Of a stretch of 64,000 nucleotides of DNA, positions 38,559 through 46,242 are shown in pieces. The stretch's first letter is position 1, and the number at the start of each line of letters is the position of its first letter. The translations under genes were made by a program, and so were the position numbers. Source of the DNA: DATAES01 sp036493595 (GTDB taxonomy: Bacteria; Actinomycetota; Acidimicrobiia; Acidimicrobiales; JACDCH01); assembly GCA_036493595.1 (NCBI GenBank), contig DASXPN010000008.1, forward strand, positions 1 to 64,000, given 5' to 3'. Below the pieces are notes generated by a model. That model was not told the origin of the DNA and did no database searches. It saw only the letters and a program-made list of their open reading frames with translations.

Positions 38559-38996
38559 TCACCGGCTGAGCAACTCTGCGATCGCTTCGGCCGCCAGTCG
38601 GTAGCCGAAGCCCCCGAAGCCTTGGATCACGCCGGTGGCCACGGGCCCGATGACCGACGTGCGCCGCCACTCCTCCCGGGCATTGGGGTTGGAGATGTGC
38701 AACTCGATGACGGGACCGTCGAAGGAGGCAAGCGCGTCGTGGATGGACCATGCGTAGTGCCCGAACGCGCCCGGGTTGATGACGATGGACCGGTGCGAGT
38801 CGCGGGCGGCGTGGATGGCGTCGACGATGTCACCCTCGTGGTTGGACTGAAGATGCTCGACGGTGAGCCCCGCGTCCTTCGCGGTCTCGATGAAGGTGGC
38901 GACGTGGTCGTCGAGCGTCGCGGTGCCGTAGACGTCCGGCTCGCGTTGGCCGAGCAGGTTCAGGTTGGGACCACTCAACAACAGGACGTCACTCAC
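38559..38996 (-). CDS. aroQ: AroQ, type II 3-dehydroquinate dehydratase
   Basis: 145-residue dodecameric enzyme removing water from dehydroquinate in the shikimate route. Catalytic Tyr is in GQREPDVYG, the lid Arg in REPDVYG, and the His/Asn/Pro clusters in QSNHEGDIVDAI, INPGAFGHYAWSIHDAL and ELHISNPNAREEWRRTSV. All catalytic residues are visible. GTG start ten bases after the aroB stop. Confidence 0.97.
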   Translation of the reverse strand: MSDVLLLSGPNLNLLGQREPDVYGTATLDDHVATFIETAKDAGLTVEHLQSNHEGDIVDAIHAARDSHRSIVINPGAFGHYAWSIHDALASFDGPVIELHISNPNAREEWRRTSVIGPVATGVIQGFGGFGYRLAAEAIAELLSR

Positions 38997-39006
38997 GCCG
39001 TCTCGC

Positions 39007-40011
39007 TCATCTCGTCATCCTCGCGAATGCCTGCTCGATGGCGGCGCGATCGACGCCCGCCACCATCTCGAGTCCGTCCGGACCGTCGAGCACGAACGTG
39101 ATGCCGTCGACCGCTTTCTTGTCGCGCGCGAACAACTCGATCAGCTCGACCGGATTCATGTCCGGCGGGAACGTCGTCGGCAGGTCGTACGACGCGACCA
39201 CTCGGCGATGCTCCCCCACGCGCTCGTCGTCGATGCGATCGAGGACACGCGCCAGCTCGGCGGCGAAGACGAGGCCGATGCCGACGGCCTCGCCGTGGCG
39301 CAGGTCGTAGCTGCCGACGGTCTCGAGCGCGTGCGCAAGGGTGTGGCCGTAGTTGAGCAGCGCCCGCCCGCCTGACTCGCGCTCGTCCGCCGCCACCACT
39401 GCCGCCTTGATGCGGACGCACTCGGCGATGCGTTCGTCGAGCGGAAGGTTCATCAGGTCCTCGCCCCCGAGGAAGTGGTACTTCGCAATCTCTCCCATGC
39501 CGCTGCGCAGCTCGCGGGGCGGCAACGTGTCGAGTGCGTCCGTGTCGCACAGCACCGCGCTCGGTTGCCAGAACGCGCCGACGAGGTTCTTGCCTTCGGG
39601 AAGGTTGACGCCGGTCTTACCGCCGATGGCGGCGTCGACCATGCCGAGCAGCGTGGTCGGCACGTGCAGCACCGCGACGCCGCGGTGGTAGACCGCGGCC
39701 GCGAAGCCGGCCGTGTCGGTGACGACTCCCCCGCCGACCGAGATCACGGCGTCGACTCGGGTGAGACTCCACCGCGTCCACGAGCTACAGAGCGCCTCGA
39801 CGGTGGCCATCGATTTCGCCGCTTCACCGTCGGGGATGAAGAACGTCTCGTGTTCGACGCCGGGGTGCACGGTGAAGCCCACTGCCTGCTGGGTCACGAT
39901 CGCCACTCGCTTCGCCGACGCAGGTAGGACGGACGGCAGCCAGTCGCGCGCCCCCGCGCCGACCAGCACGTCATAGGACCGGTCCTCGAGACCGACGTGC
40001 ACCGTGATCAT
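39007..40011 (-). CDS. aroB: AroB, 3-dehydroquinate synthase
   Basis: Converts DAHP to dehydroquinate using NAD and a metal. 334 residues, slightly shorter than the usual 360. Nucleotide site SVGGGVVTDTAGFAAAVYHRG; GGKTGVNLPEGKNLVGAFWQP; metal ligands in RSGMGEIAKY (Glu), NYGHTLAHALE (His) and RHGEAVGIG (His). The ATG at 40011 overlaps the aroK stop as ATGA. Confidence 0.97.
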   Translation of the reverse strand: MITVHVGLEDRSYDVLVGAGARDWLPSVLPASAKRVAIVTQQAVGFTVHPGVEHETFFIPDGEAAKSMATVEALCSSWTRWSLTRVDAVISVGGGVVTDTAGFAAAVYHRGVAVLHVPTTLLGMVDAAIGGKTGVNLPEGKNLVGAFWQPSAVLCDTDALDTLPPRELRSGMGEIAKYHFLGGEDLMNLPLDERIAECVRIKAAVVAADERESGGRALLNYGHTLAHALETVGSYDLRHGEAVGIGLVFAAELARVLDRIDDERVGEHRRVVASYDLPTTFPPDMNPVELIELFARDKKAVDGITFVLDGPDGLEMVAGVDRAAIEQAFARMTR

Positions 40012-41048
40012 CCGGCGAGGGCCTTGTCGGCGACTTCTTCGGCAGTGAGCTCGTCGACGTCGATGATCGTCGTCGCGACCTCGCGGTAGAGCGGCGCTCG
40101 CCGCGCGACCACGTCGGGATCGACATGGGGACGGTAGGTGCCGTGCGCGCTGCGTCGTGCCAGCACGTCGGCATCGGCCCGGAGCCATACGACCTGTCGC
40201 GCCGTGTGCAGCACCAGACGGCCGACTGAGGAGTCGACCACGCTCGCCGCGCTCCCGATCACCGACGGCTGTGCGTCCGCCACGGCATCCCGCACGACCG
40301 ACAGCTCCACGTCGTGCAGCGCGGGAAGCCCGTCGGCTTCCGCGATCTCGCGGGCCGTACGACCGCAACGCTGCTCGATCACTTCGTCGCTGTCGACATA
40401 GGGCCGGCCCGTCCTCGAGGCGACGACCTTCCCGACCGTCGACTTGCCGGAACCCATCGCGCCGACGAGCACGATGTGATCGCCCGTCCTTGCTGCCTGG
40501 CGCAGCTTTGTCATGTCGGTGACGACGTCGGCGAGACGAGCTTTGGCTTGTGGCTTGGGTTCGTCGCGCAGGGCCGGCTGAACGTCGATCGTCGCGTCGA
40601 CCACCGCCTCGAACCACGGCCCACGCTCGATGGACAGTCGTGTCATCGTCGCCGCGGGGTCGTCGTCGAGCAGTGGACGGTGCACCTTGCCCGCCGCTCG
40701 CGACGCGAGGAACGCGGGTTGCGCCGTCAGCCATACGACGAACACATCGGGCTCGACAAGCCGGCAACGCGTTCGTTCCGTCACGACGGCACCGCCGCCG
40801 GCGGCGACCACCGTGGGGGGTTCGGCCGACAGCACATCGGCCACCACGTCCGCTTCGTACTCGCGGAAGCGAGGCTCGCCCTCGAGCGCGAACACCTCGC
40901 GCACGCTGCGACCGGCGCGCTCCTCGATCACCGCGTCGGTGTCGAGGAAGGGCATCGACAACCGTTGCGCGGCGAGCCGTCCGATCGAGGTCTTGCCGGT
41001 GCCGGAGAGGCCGACGAGCACCACGTGCGGGTGAGCCTGGTCAGCCAT
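40008..41048 (-). CDS. aroK: Tandem shikimate kinase: catalytic domain plus degenerate second kinase domain
   Basis: 346 residues, twice the normal shikimate kinase. Domain 1 (about 5-175) is canonical: P-loop GLSGTGKTS (13-21), Asp36 and Asp38, Arg62 in FREYE, GGG at 84-86 and Arg124 in HRPLL. Domain 2 (about 188-346) is also a shikimate kinase fold with an intact P-loop GAMGSGKST (196-204), D-S-D at 219-221 and YRPHV, but the FRxxE site is LHDVE and the GGG is GSA. Domain 1 should supply the enzyme; domain 2 may be regulatory or bind another substrate. Coupled to aroB and aroC. Confidence 0.93.
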   Translation of the reverse strand: MADQAHPHVVLVGLSGTGKTSIGRLAAQRLSMPFLDTDAVIEERAGRSVREVFALEGEPRFREYEADVVADVLSAEPPTVVAAGGGAVVTERTRCRLVEPDVFVVWLTAQPAFLASRAAGKVHRPLLDDDPAATMTRLSIERGPWFEAVVDATIDVQPALRDEPKPQAKARLADVVTDMTKLRQAARTGDHIVLVGAMGSGKSTVGKVVASRTGRPYVDSDEVIEQRCGRTAREIAEADGLPALHDVELSVVRDAVADAQPSVIGSAASVVDSSVGRLVLHTARQVVWLRADADVLARRSAHGTYRPHVDPDVVARRAPLYREVATTIIDVDELTAEEVADKALAG

Positions 41049-42219
41049 CGCGCAACGTGTCGACGTACGTGCGGTGATTGCGGGCGAGCTCGTCGACCGA
41101 ATCGCCGCCGAACTTGCGCATCACCTCGCCCGCCACCACCAGCGCCACCATGGTCTCGGCGACGACGCCCATCGCGGGAACGGCGGTGACGTCTGTGCGC
41201 TCCTTGAAGCTCACGGTCTCTTCTTTGGTGCGCATGTCGACGGTCTTCAACACCGGCCGGTTGAGGGTGGCCAGCGGCTTCATCGCCGCACGCGCCACGA
41301 GCAACTCACCCGTCGACATCCCGCCTTCGAGACCACCGGCGGACGTGCCCTCGCGCCGGTAGCGCCCCTCGTCCGCGTCCCACGAGATGGCGTCGTGCGC
41401 GGTCGAGCCCGGGCGGCCGGCGACGTCGAACCCGTCGCCGATCTCCACTGCTTTCACCGCGTGGATGCTCATCAATCCCTGCGCCAGCAGACCGTCGAGC
41501 TTGCGATCCCAATGGACGTAGCTGCCGAGCCCGACCGGCACGCCGTAGCCGAGCACCTCGACGACGCCACCGAGCGAGTCGCCTTCCTTCGCGGCCGCTT
41601 TGATGGCGTCGATCATGGCCGCCTCGGCCGCGGGATCGAAGCTGCGAACGGGCGATTCGTCGACCGCGGCGAGATCGGTGGGTGTCGGGCGGTCGACGCT
41701 CTTCGTGCGGACCGCGCCGAGCTGGATCACGTGCGACACGATCTCGGCGCCGAGCTCGCGCAGGAGCATCTTGGCGACGGCCCCCGCCGCGACCCGAGCC
41801 GCGGTCTCACGAGCGGACGCACGCTCGAGCACGTCACGGGCGTCGTCGAAGCCGTACTTCTGCATCCCCGTGAGGTCGGCATGGCCGGGGCGGGGCTTGG
41901 TCAGCGGAGATGCCGTCGGGCCGTGCTCAGCGGACGGCGACATCTCCTTCTGCCACTTGTCGGGATCCTTCGTCCACTCGCTGTTGGCGATCTCGATGGC
42001 GAGCGGTGAGCCGAGCGTGCGCCCGTGGCGGACGCCGCCCACCAACGTCAACTCGTCCGCCTCGAACCGCATGCGGGGGCCGCGGCCGTAGCCGAGGCGG
42101 CGTCTGGCCAACTCGTCGGCAATGCCGTCGACGGCCACCGGCAGCCCGGCCGGCAGCCCTTCGACGATCACGACGAGCGCCCGCCCGTGCGATTCGCCCG
42201 CGGTGAGGTAGCGGAGCAT
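41041..42219 (-). CDS. aroC: AroC, chorismate synthase
   Basis: Last step of the shikimate pathway, requiring reduced FMN. 392 residues. Signatures are GESHGRALVVIVEGLPAG near the N-terminus, RPGHADLTGMQKYGFDDARDVLERASARETA shortened here to its start at about residue 108, and GIDR-like core replaced by the family's TSAGGLEGGMSTGE. The ATG at 42219 gives the standard MLRYLTAGESHG start, without a clear ribosome site. It overlaps aroK by eight bases. Confidence 0.97.
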   Translation of the reverse strand: MLRYLTAGESHGRALVVIVEGLPAGLPVAVDGIADELARRRLGYGRGPRMRFEADELTLVGGVRHGRTLGSPLAIEIANSEWTKDPDKWQKEMSPSAEHGPTASPLTKPRPGHADLTGMQKYGFDDARDVLERASARETAARVAAGAVAKMLLRELGAEIVSHVIQLGAVRTKSVDRPTPTDLAAVDESPVRSFDPAAEAAMIDAIKAAAKEGDSLGGVVEVLGYGVPVGLGSYVHWDRKLDGLLAQGLMSIHAVKAVEIGDGFDVAGRPGSTAHDAISWDADEGRYRREGTSAGGLEGGMSTGELLVARAAMKPLATLNRPVLKTVDMRTKEETVSFKERTDVTAVPAMGVVAETMVALVVAGEVMRKFGGDSVDELARNHRTYVDTLRDG

Positions 42220-42269
42220 CGAAGCGATGGTACTGGGGAGCCTCGAACCGTCCGCAGACGGTTGTGCCT

Positions 42270-42944
42270 CTACACCAGGTACTTCTCGAACGTCAGCACG
42301 ACGTAGATCACCGCGACGGCGAGCGCGGGGCCGAACGGGAACGCCCCACCGCGGCCCTGCACGAGCCGCCACACGATGCCGAACACGATGCCGAAGATGC
42401 ATCCGAAGAACAGGGCGATGAGCACGAGGTACACGGCTGAGAAGTACGACGTCGCCAGCCATCCGAGGCTGAGCCCCATGAGCAACGCGAGCTTCACGTC
42501 ACCGAAGCCCATGCCCTTCGGGTAGATGACGTGGAACAGGAACAGGATGCCGAAGTACGTGAGCAAGCCCGCGCCCGCGAACCGCAGCACGCGGAACGCA
42601 TCGCCGGCGTCGGGAAGCACGATGAACGACGCGAGCACGATGAGAACGATCGTGACGGCGAGCCCCGGGAACACGAACCGGTCCGGTATGCGGAACAGGC
42701 GTAGGTCGACGACCGACACGGCGAGCAACACGGAGAACACGACGAGGTAGGGCAACACGATCCAGCCCCGCGAGAACTTGTTGGCGGCGAGCGCCCACAG
42801 GCCGGCATTGCAGATCACGATGCCGGCCATGGCGAGCGGCGTCGGATTCCAGCGCTCCGGGATGGCCCGCAGGGCCGGCACGATGACGACGGCACCGGCC
42901 ACCGCACCGAGCACGGCACAAAAGACGACGGCTCCGGTGCTCAT
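42270..42944 (-). CDS. Type IV prepilin peptidase (A24 family), no methylase domain
   Basis: 224-residue membrane aspartyl protease with about seven hydrophobic segments. Both catalytic Asp motifs are present: SVVDLRLFRIPDRF (about 77-90) and GMGFGDVKLALL (about 144-155). It lacks the N-terminal cysteine-rich methylase domain of long PilD enzymes, like short TadV-type or Gram-positive peptidases. Other actinobacteria also carry such a gene beside aroC. A pilin-like small gene lies directly upstream on the same strand, a candidate substrate. Confidence 0.9.
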   Translation of the reverse strand: MSTGAVVFCAVLGAVAGAVVIVPALRAIPERWNPTPLAMAGIVICNAGLWALAANKFSRGWIVLPYLVVFSVLLAVSVVDLRLFRIPDRFVFPGLAVTIVLIVLASFIVLPDAGDAFRVLRFAGAGLLTYFGILFLFHVIYPKGMGFGDVKLALLMGLSLGWLATSYFSAVYLVLIALFFGCIFGIVFGIVWRLVQGRGGAFPFGPALAVAVIYVVLTFEKYLV

Positions 42945-42970
42945 GGCGTGCAGACGCTAATGGGGATCGT

Positions 42971-43023
42971 TCGAACTCCGGGTCCATTGCGGGGCCCTGG
43001 CCCCGCAATGGCGCCAACATTCG
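42971..43023. repeat. Intergenic palindromic repeat, copy B
   Basis: Forward reading: CGAACTCCGGGTC, then a 12-base-pair perfect hairpin CCATTGCGGGGC-CCTG-GCCCCGCAATGG (42984-43011), then CGCCAACATTCGG. It matches copy A in the opposite orientation, with a few changes in stem and loop. It lies between the pilin-like gene and the prepilin peptidase; the 3' flank GTGGGGTCAG holds the stop of the small gene. Confidence 0.75.
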
Positions 43024-43035
43024 GACGGGGTGGGG

Positions 43036-43167
43036 TCAGTGGCTCAGCATCACTGGCAGCGCGATCGCCAGCGCGACGACGAGCACGAGTACGACGACGA
43101 GCAACTCGGTAGGGGTCAGACCGTCGCGTTGCTCGGTTGACGCGGACCGTTGCCACGGGGCTCGCAT
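43036..43167 (-). CDS. 43-residue prepilin-like small membrane peptide
   Basis: A short gene with a class III prepilin signal: a basic leader of 16 residues ending QRDG, predicted cleavage after Gly16, then LTPTE with Glu at mature position +5, and a 20-residue hydrophobic helix LLVVVLVLVVALAIALPVML ending at SH. The mature product would be only 27 residues, smaller than Flp pilins. It starts seven bases after the membrane-protein gene and lies 91 bases upstream of a prepilin peptidase. An in-frame ATG at 43197 would lengthen the leader by ten residues. Neither start has a good ribosome site; translation is unproven. Confidence 0.6.
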   Translation of the reverse strand: MRAPWQRSASTEQRDGLTPTELLVVVLVLVVALAIALPVMLSH

Positions 43168-43174
43168 GGACTGG

Positions 43175-43630
43175 TTATCGCCAAGCAGGCGATCCATCTT
43201 GAGGGGTCGACACGTTCGGTCGCTGTGGTGCGCGCCATGCGTGCAGAAGCAAGAGCGCAGGAACGATCACGGTCACTGCCAGTGACGTGGTCTGGGCGAC
43301 CTTGTCGGTCGTCGAGAACACGTCCAGATGGAACAGGTGGTAGAGGAAGTGCGGCGCGGCATTCACGAGGGCTGCACCCGCGAGCACCTGCACCAGGTAC
43401 AGGACCGGACGCACGAGCGCGGCCAGCGCGATTGCCGCGAGCGCGAGGTTGAGCGTGCCGACATCGCGGACCAGATGCTCGTTGTAGGGGCCGTTGACCG
43501 ACACCCAGTGGTGTCCGCCTCCGGGGAAGTCGTCGTAGAACGACTTGGGCGCGAGCGCCGCCCACACGCCGACGAGTGCGAAGTTGAAGACCGTCAGCGC
43601 CAGCAGGACACGCGTGTAGGTGTCACGCAT
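43175..43630 (-). CDS. Four-helix integral membrane protein
   Basis: 151 residues with four predicted membrane segments (about 8-27, 57-77, 80-100 and 112-132) and conserved-looking polar pieces: GGGHHWVSVNGPYNEHLVRDVGTLN and PHFLYHLFHLD. I do not recognise its function. The ATG at 43630 overlaps the reductase gene by eight bases, and it follows the Rrf2 and NAD(P)-reductase genes, so it is probably part of that regulated unit. The His clusters could bind metal or haem (inference). Confidence 0.75.
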   Translation of the reverse strand: MRDTYTRVLLALTVFNFALVGVWAALAPKSFYDDFPGGGHHWVSVNGPYNEHLVRDVGTLNLALAAIALAALVRPVLYLVQVLAGAALVNAAPHFLYHLFHLDVFSTTDKVAQTTSLAVTVIVPALLLLHAWRAPQRPNVSTPQDGSPAWR

Positions 43631-44543
43631 CGGCTGTGTCCCGCGCCAGCAAGCCGTCACGGGCGGAGCGGTACTTCGGTCTCCATCCGGTTGCGGCTTT
43701 GAACTTGTCGTTGCGGACCCGGCTCGATCGCGTCACGACGATCGACGAGTTGCCGACCAGCCTCGTGAGCCGGCCCGGCAAGTAGATCCACGGCCGCTTT
43801 CCCACGGCCTCGCCCAGGGCGTTCGCGTATGCCTTCTTCGTCATCGGCTCGTCGTCCACCACGTTGTACACGCCGGATGCGCTCTCGACTGGCATCTCGA
43901 GCGTGGCGACAACGGCCGACGCGGCGTCGGCGAGATGGATCGACGACTGGTACGCGCGAGGGCGCCCCGCGCGCGGGCCGATGTGGCGGCGAGCCGCCCG
44001 CAGGAACTCGTCGGACTGTGCGCTCCCCGGCCCGTAGAAGAACCCGAATCGCAACACGACGCCGGCACGACCGGCCTCGGTGAAGCGCGCCGCGTTGCGT
44101 TCTGCCACGAGGCCGGCATCGATGCCGGGTGGCGCGTCGACGGGGCTGTCCTCGTCGAGCCAGCGGTCACCGCCGTCGGCCATCATGAAGCTGATGGACT
44201 CCTGGATCAGCCGCGGCACACCCGCGGCCAGCGCGGCGTCGACGACCGCGGTCGATCCCTCCTTGCGGATACGGGTGTTCATCTCCCACGCCGCCTTGAA
44301 CGCAGCCTTCGTCGGCGGGATGGATGTGGCGAGATTGGCGACGGCGTCGTGACCTGCGAACGCGGCTGTCAATCCCTCGACGTCGAAGAGCGAGACGTGC
44401 ACAGGATGCGTGCCCTGCGCTTCGAGTGACGACGCCTTCGCGTCGTCTCGCGCCAGGGCGCTCACCTCGTGCCCTGCATCGATCAGAGCCGGGATCACGA
44501 ACCGCCCGATCGCTCCCGTCCCTCCTGTGACGAACACCTTCAT
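43623..44543 (-). CDS. NAD(P)-dependent epimerase/reductase of the extended SDR family
   Basis: 306 residues with Rossmann motif VTGGTGAIGRFVIPAL (about 5-20) and an extended-SDR body. The usual Tyr-x-x-x-Lys is not evident; the region VAERNAARFTEAG occupies its place, so it may be an atypical or NmrA-like member sensing redox state rather than an epimerase. AGGAGG lies seven bases before the ATG at 44543, the strongest ribosome site of the neighbourhood, and the start overlaps the Rrf2 stop (ATGA). Substrate unknown. Confidence 0.82.
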   Translation of the reverse strand: MKVFVTGGTGAIGRFVIPALIDAGHEVSALARDDAKASSLEAQGTHPVHVSLFDVEGLTAAFAGHDAVANLATSIPPTKAAFKAAWEMNTRIRKEGSTAVVDAALAAGVPRLIQESISFMMADGGDRWLDEDSPVDAPPGIDAGLVAERNAARFTEAGRAGVVLRFGFFYGPGSAQSDEFLRAARRHIGPRAGRPRAYQSSIHLADAASAVVATLEMPVESASGVYNVVDDEPMTKKAYANALGEAVGKRPWIYLPGRLTRLVGNSSIVVTRSSRVRNDKFKAATGWRPKYRSARDGLLARDTADA

Positions 44544-45028
44544 CGCACTGCCTCCTGGAACCAGCCGGCGGCCTTGCGAACGGCCACCGGACTCACGCTG
44601 ACGGATAGATGCACCAGCACGTCGTTGACGGTCTGACGACCGAGCTCGGCTCGCCACGCGTCCTCGGCCCGTTGCATGGCGACATCGATGCCGCACGGCG
44701 ACTTGTACGCAGAGGCCGCCATCCGAGCAGGGCCGCGGCGCCGGATCTCGGTGCACCGGAAGGCCGGACCCGTGCCCTCGACGGCGTCGACCACTTCGAG
44801 CAGCGTGATGTCCGTCGCCGCCCGGGCCAGCCGGTAGCCGCCCTTGCGACCGGGCACCGACTCGACGATCCCCGCCTGCGCCAGCGATTGCAGATGCTTC
44901 GCCAGATAGGCCGGCGGGACGCCGTGGTACTCGGCGAGACGGGAAGCGGACAGGGTCCGGCCAGCCGGCACGAGCGACAGGACAGCGCAGCAATGCAACG
45001 CCCATTCGACGCCTTCGCCCAGCTGCAT
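44540..45028 (-). CDS. Rrf2-family transcriptional regulator
   Basis: 162-residue winged-helix repressor. The helix-turn-helix is at about 26-70 (SASRLAEYHGVPPAYLAKHLQ, then GIVESVPGRKGGYRLARA). Cysteines at FRCTEIRRRGP and SPCGIDVAMQ occupy the region that binds an iron-sulfur cluster in related proteins; a CC pair lies in the first helix. ATG at 45028 is chosen because a perfect -35/-10 pair ends seven bases before it, which makes the longer TTG start (45064) part of the promoter. Likely controls itself, the reductase and the membrane protein. Confidence 0.85.
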   Translation of the reverse strand: MQLGEGVEWALHCCAVLSLVPAGRTLSASRLAEYHGVPPAYLAKHLQSLAQAGIVESVPGRKGGYRLARAATDITLLEVVDAVEGTGPAFRCTEIRRRGPARMAASAYKSPCGIDVAMQRAEDAWRAELGRQTVNDVLVHLSVSVSPVAVRKAAGWFQEAVR

Positions 45029-45035
45029 AACTCGG

Positions 45036-45064
45036 ACTCTATGAATCCGGATATGTGATGTCAA
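45036..45064 (-). promoter_or_regulatory. Sigma-70-type promoter with embedded palindrome, leaderless Rrf2 gene
   Basis: TTGACA (45064-45059), a 17-base spacer and TAGAGT (45041-45036) form a near-consensus promoter. Only seven bases separate the -10 from the ATG of the Rrf2 gene, so transcription should begin at or next to the start codon. The spacer contains the palindrome ATCCGGAT (45045-45052), a plausible operator for the regulator itself. Confidence 0.75.
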
Positions 45065-45079
45065 GGTTTAGAGGGCGGG

Positions 45080-45130
45080 CAACTCCGGGTCGTCGTGGCC
45101 GCTCCACGGGCCGCGACGCACCAACATTCG
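45080..45130. repeat. Intergenic palindromic repeat, copy C (different stem)
   Basis: Flanks match copies A and B (GGCAACTCCGGGTC on the left, CACCAACATTCGG on the right), but the central hairpin is unrelated in sequence: GTCGTGGCC and GGGCCGCGAC pair with one mismatch. Conserved ends with exchanged stems suggest that structure, not stem sequence, is kept. It lies between the DUF4388 gene end and the Rrf2 promoter. Confidence 0.65.
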
Positions 45131-45133
45131 GTC

Positions 45134-46150
45134 CTACGAGCGGACGGACGAGAGGAACTTCAGCAGCAAGCCGCGGTTGATCGGCTCGTCGTCGTCACCG
45201 GTCACTTCGGCCAGCGCCGCCTCGCGCTCTTCGTCGGTCTCGGCGCGAGCAGCAGCGGCGACCGCGCGTGCGGCCTTCGGGCTGAGCGATGCGAGCTGGC
45301 GGGCGACTTCGTCTGCTTCCGCGGGCTCGGTCACCGGCTCGTGGCCCGAACCGTTGCCGTTCGACGATCCGCCGTTCGAAGATGCGCTGTTCGAGGACGC
45401 CGTGCCGTTCGACAGTGCGTTGCCGTTCGAGGCCGCGACGACGTCGATGTCGTGGTGCTCCGCCGGCGCCTCGTCGACACCCGGGATCTCGATCGAGAAC
45501 GGAGCCTCGTGTGCGCTGTCGACCTCGTCGTGGGATGCGAGCTCGTCGAGGTCGATCGAATGGTCCCGAGCGGGAGCGCTCCCATTGGCCGTCGCGCCGC
45601 CCGGCGCGCGCGACACGGAGCCGAGTCCGAGCTCGACGAGATCCTTGATCAGGCGGCACACCGCAACCTCGCCGAGGTCGAGTACGCGTCCGATGCTGTC
45701 GACGGTGGTACCGCTGCCGACCGCCACGATCGTCTTCCACTGGTCGCTGTCGATGACGATCTCGGGCCGGGGCAACGCCTGCGCGAGGTTGACCCACGCG
45801 TCCATCGACGGCACGACAGCTTCGATCTCGCGCCACTCGAGCAGTTGACGCTCCGCGTCGACCAGCAATGGCTCGACGTCGGTCGGTGCCGACGGGCTCG
45901 CTGCCGCGGTGCCGGCTTCGAAGGTGAACGAGCCGTCGCCGTAGCGAAGCAACTCGAACAGCACGTCGACGGGTGAGGACGGACCGCGCAAGCCGGTCGC
46001 CTCCGATGCGACGACGCCGCCGCTGTCGACCCAAACGCTGCCAGTCCCGCGGTTGCCGCTCACCCGTAGCCGGCCGCTCTTCTTCGTGGACGCGAGAAGG
46101 CGGAGAACGTCGGGAAGCGCAAAGGTGTCGAGGGTGCCCTGCAGAGCCAC
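45134..46150 (-). CDS. DUF4388 (PATAN-type) domain protein with low-complexity linker
   Basis: 338 residues. The N-terminal DUF4388 domain (about 1-110) opens LQGTLDTFALPDVLRLLASTKKSGRL shortened here to residues 3-28; such domains occur in gliding, two-component and protein-interaction contexts. A winged-helix-like middle part (about 110-190) is followed by an acidic and Asn/Ser/Gly-rich linker (about 205-275) and a short C-terminal helix pair. The GTG start has GGAGG seven bases upstream. The linker is encoded by imperfect tandem repeats at about 45351-45435. Function unknown. Confidence 0.8.
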   Translation of the reverse strand: MALQGTLDTFALPDVLRLLASTKKSGRLRVSGNRGTGSVWVDSGGVVASEATGLRGPSSPVDVLFELLRYGDGSFTFEAGTAAASPSAPTDVEPLLVDAERQLLEWREIEAVVPSMDAWVNLAQALPRPEIVIDSDQWKTIVAVGSGTTVDSIGRVLDLGEVAVCRLIKDLVELGLGSVSRAPGGATANGSAPARDHSIDLDELASHDEVDSAHEAPFSIEIPGVDEAPAEHHDIDVVAASNGNALSNGTASSNSASSNGGSSNGNGSGHEPVTEPAEADEVARQLASLSPKAARAVAAAARAETDEEREAALAEVTGDDDEPINRGLLLKFLSSVRS

Positions 46151-46242
46151 GGTTCGACCTCCGAGTGGCGTCTTGTGCTGATGCGTGCCGGTTGGCCTGC
46201 GCACTACATCGGCAACTCTGCGGACGATCTTCAGTGCCTTTG

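Noticed and set aside
43197..43206. A longer start for the pilin-like peptide
   Set aside because: It would overlap the preceding gene by 23 bases and has no ribosome site; kept only as an alternative.
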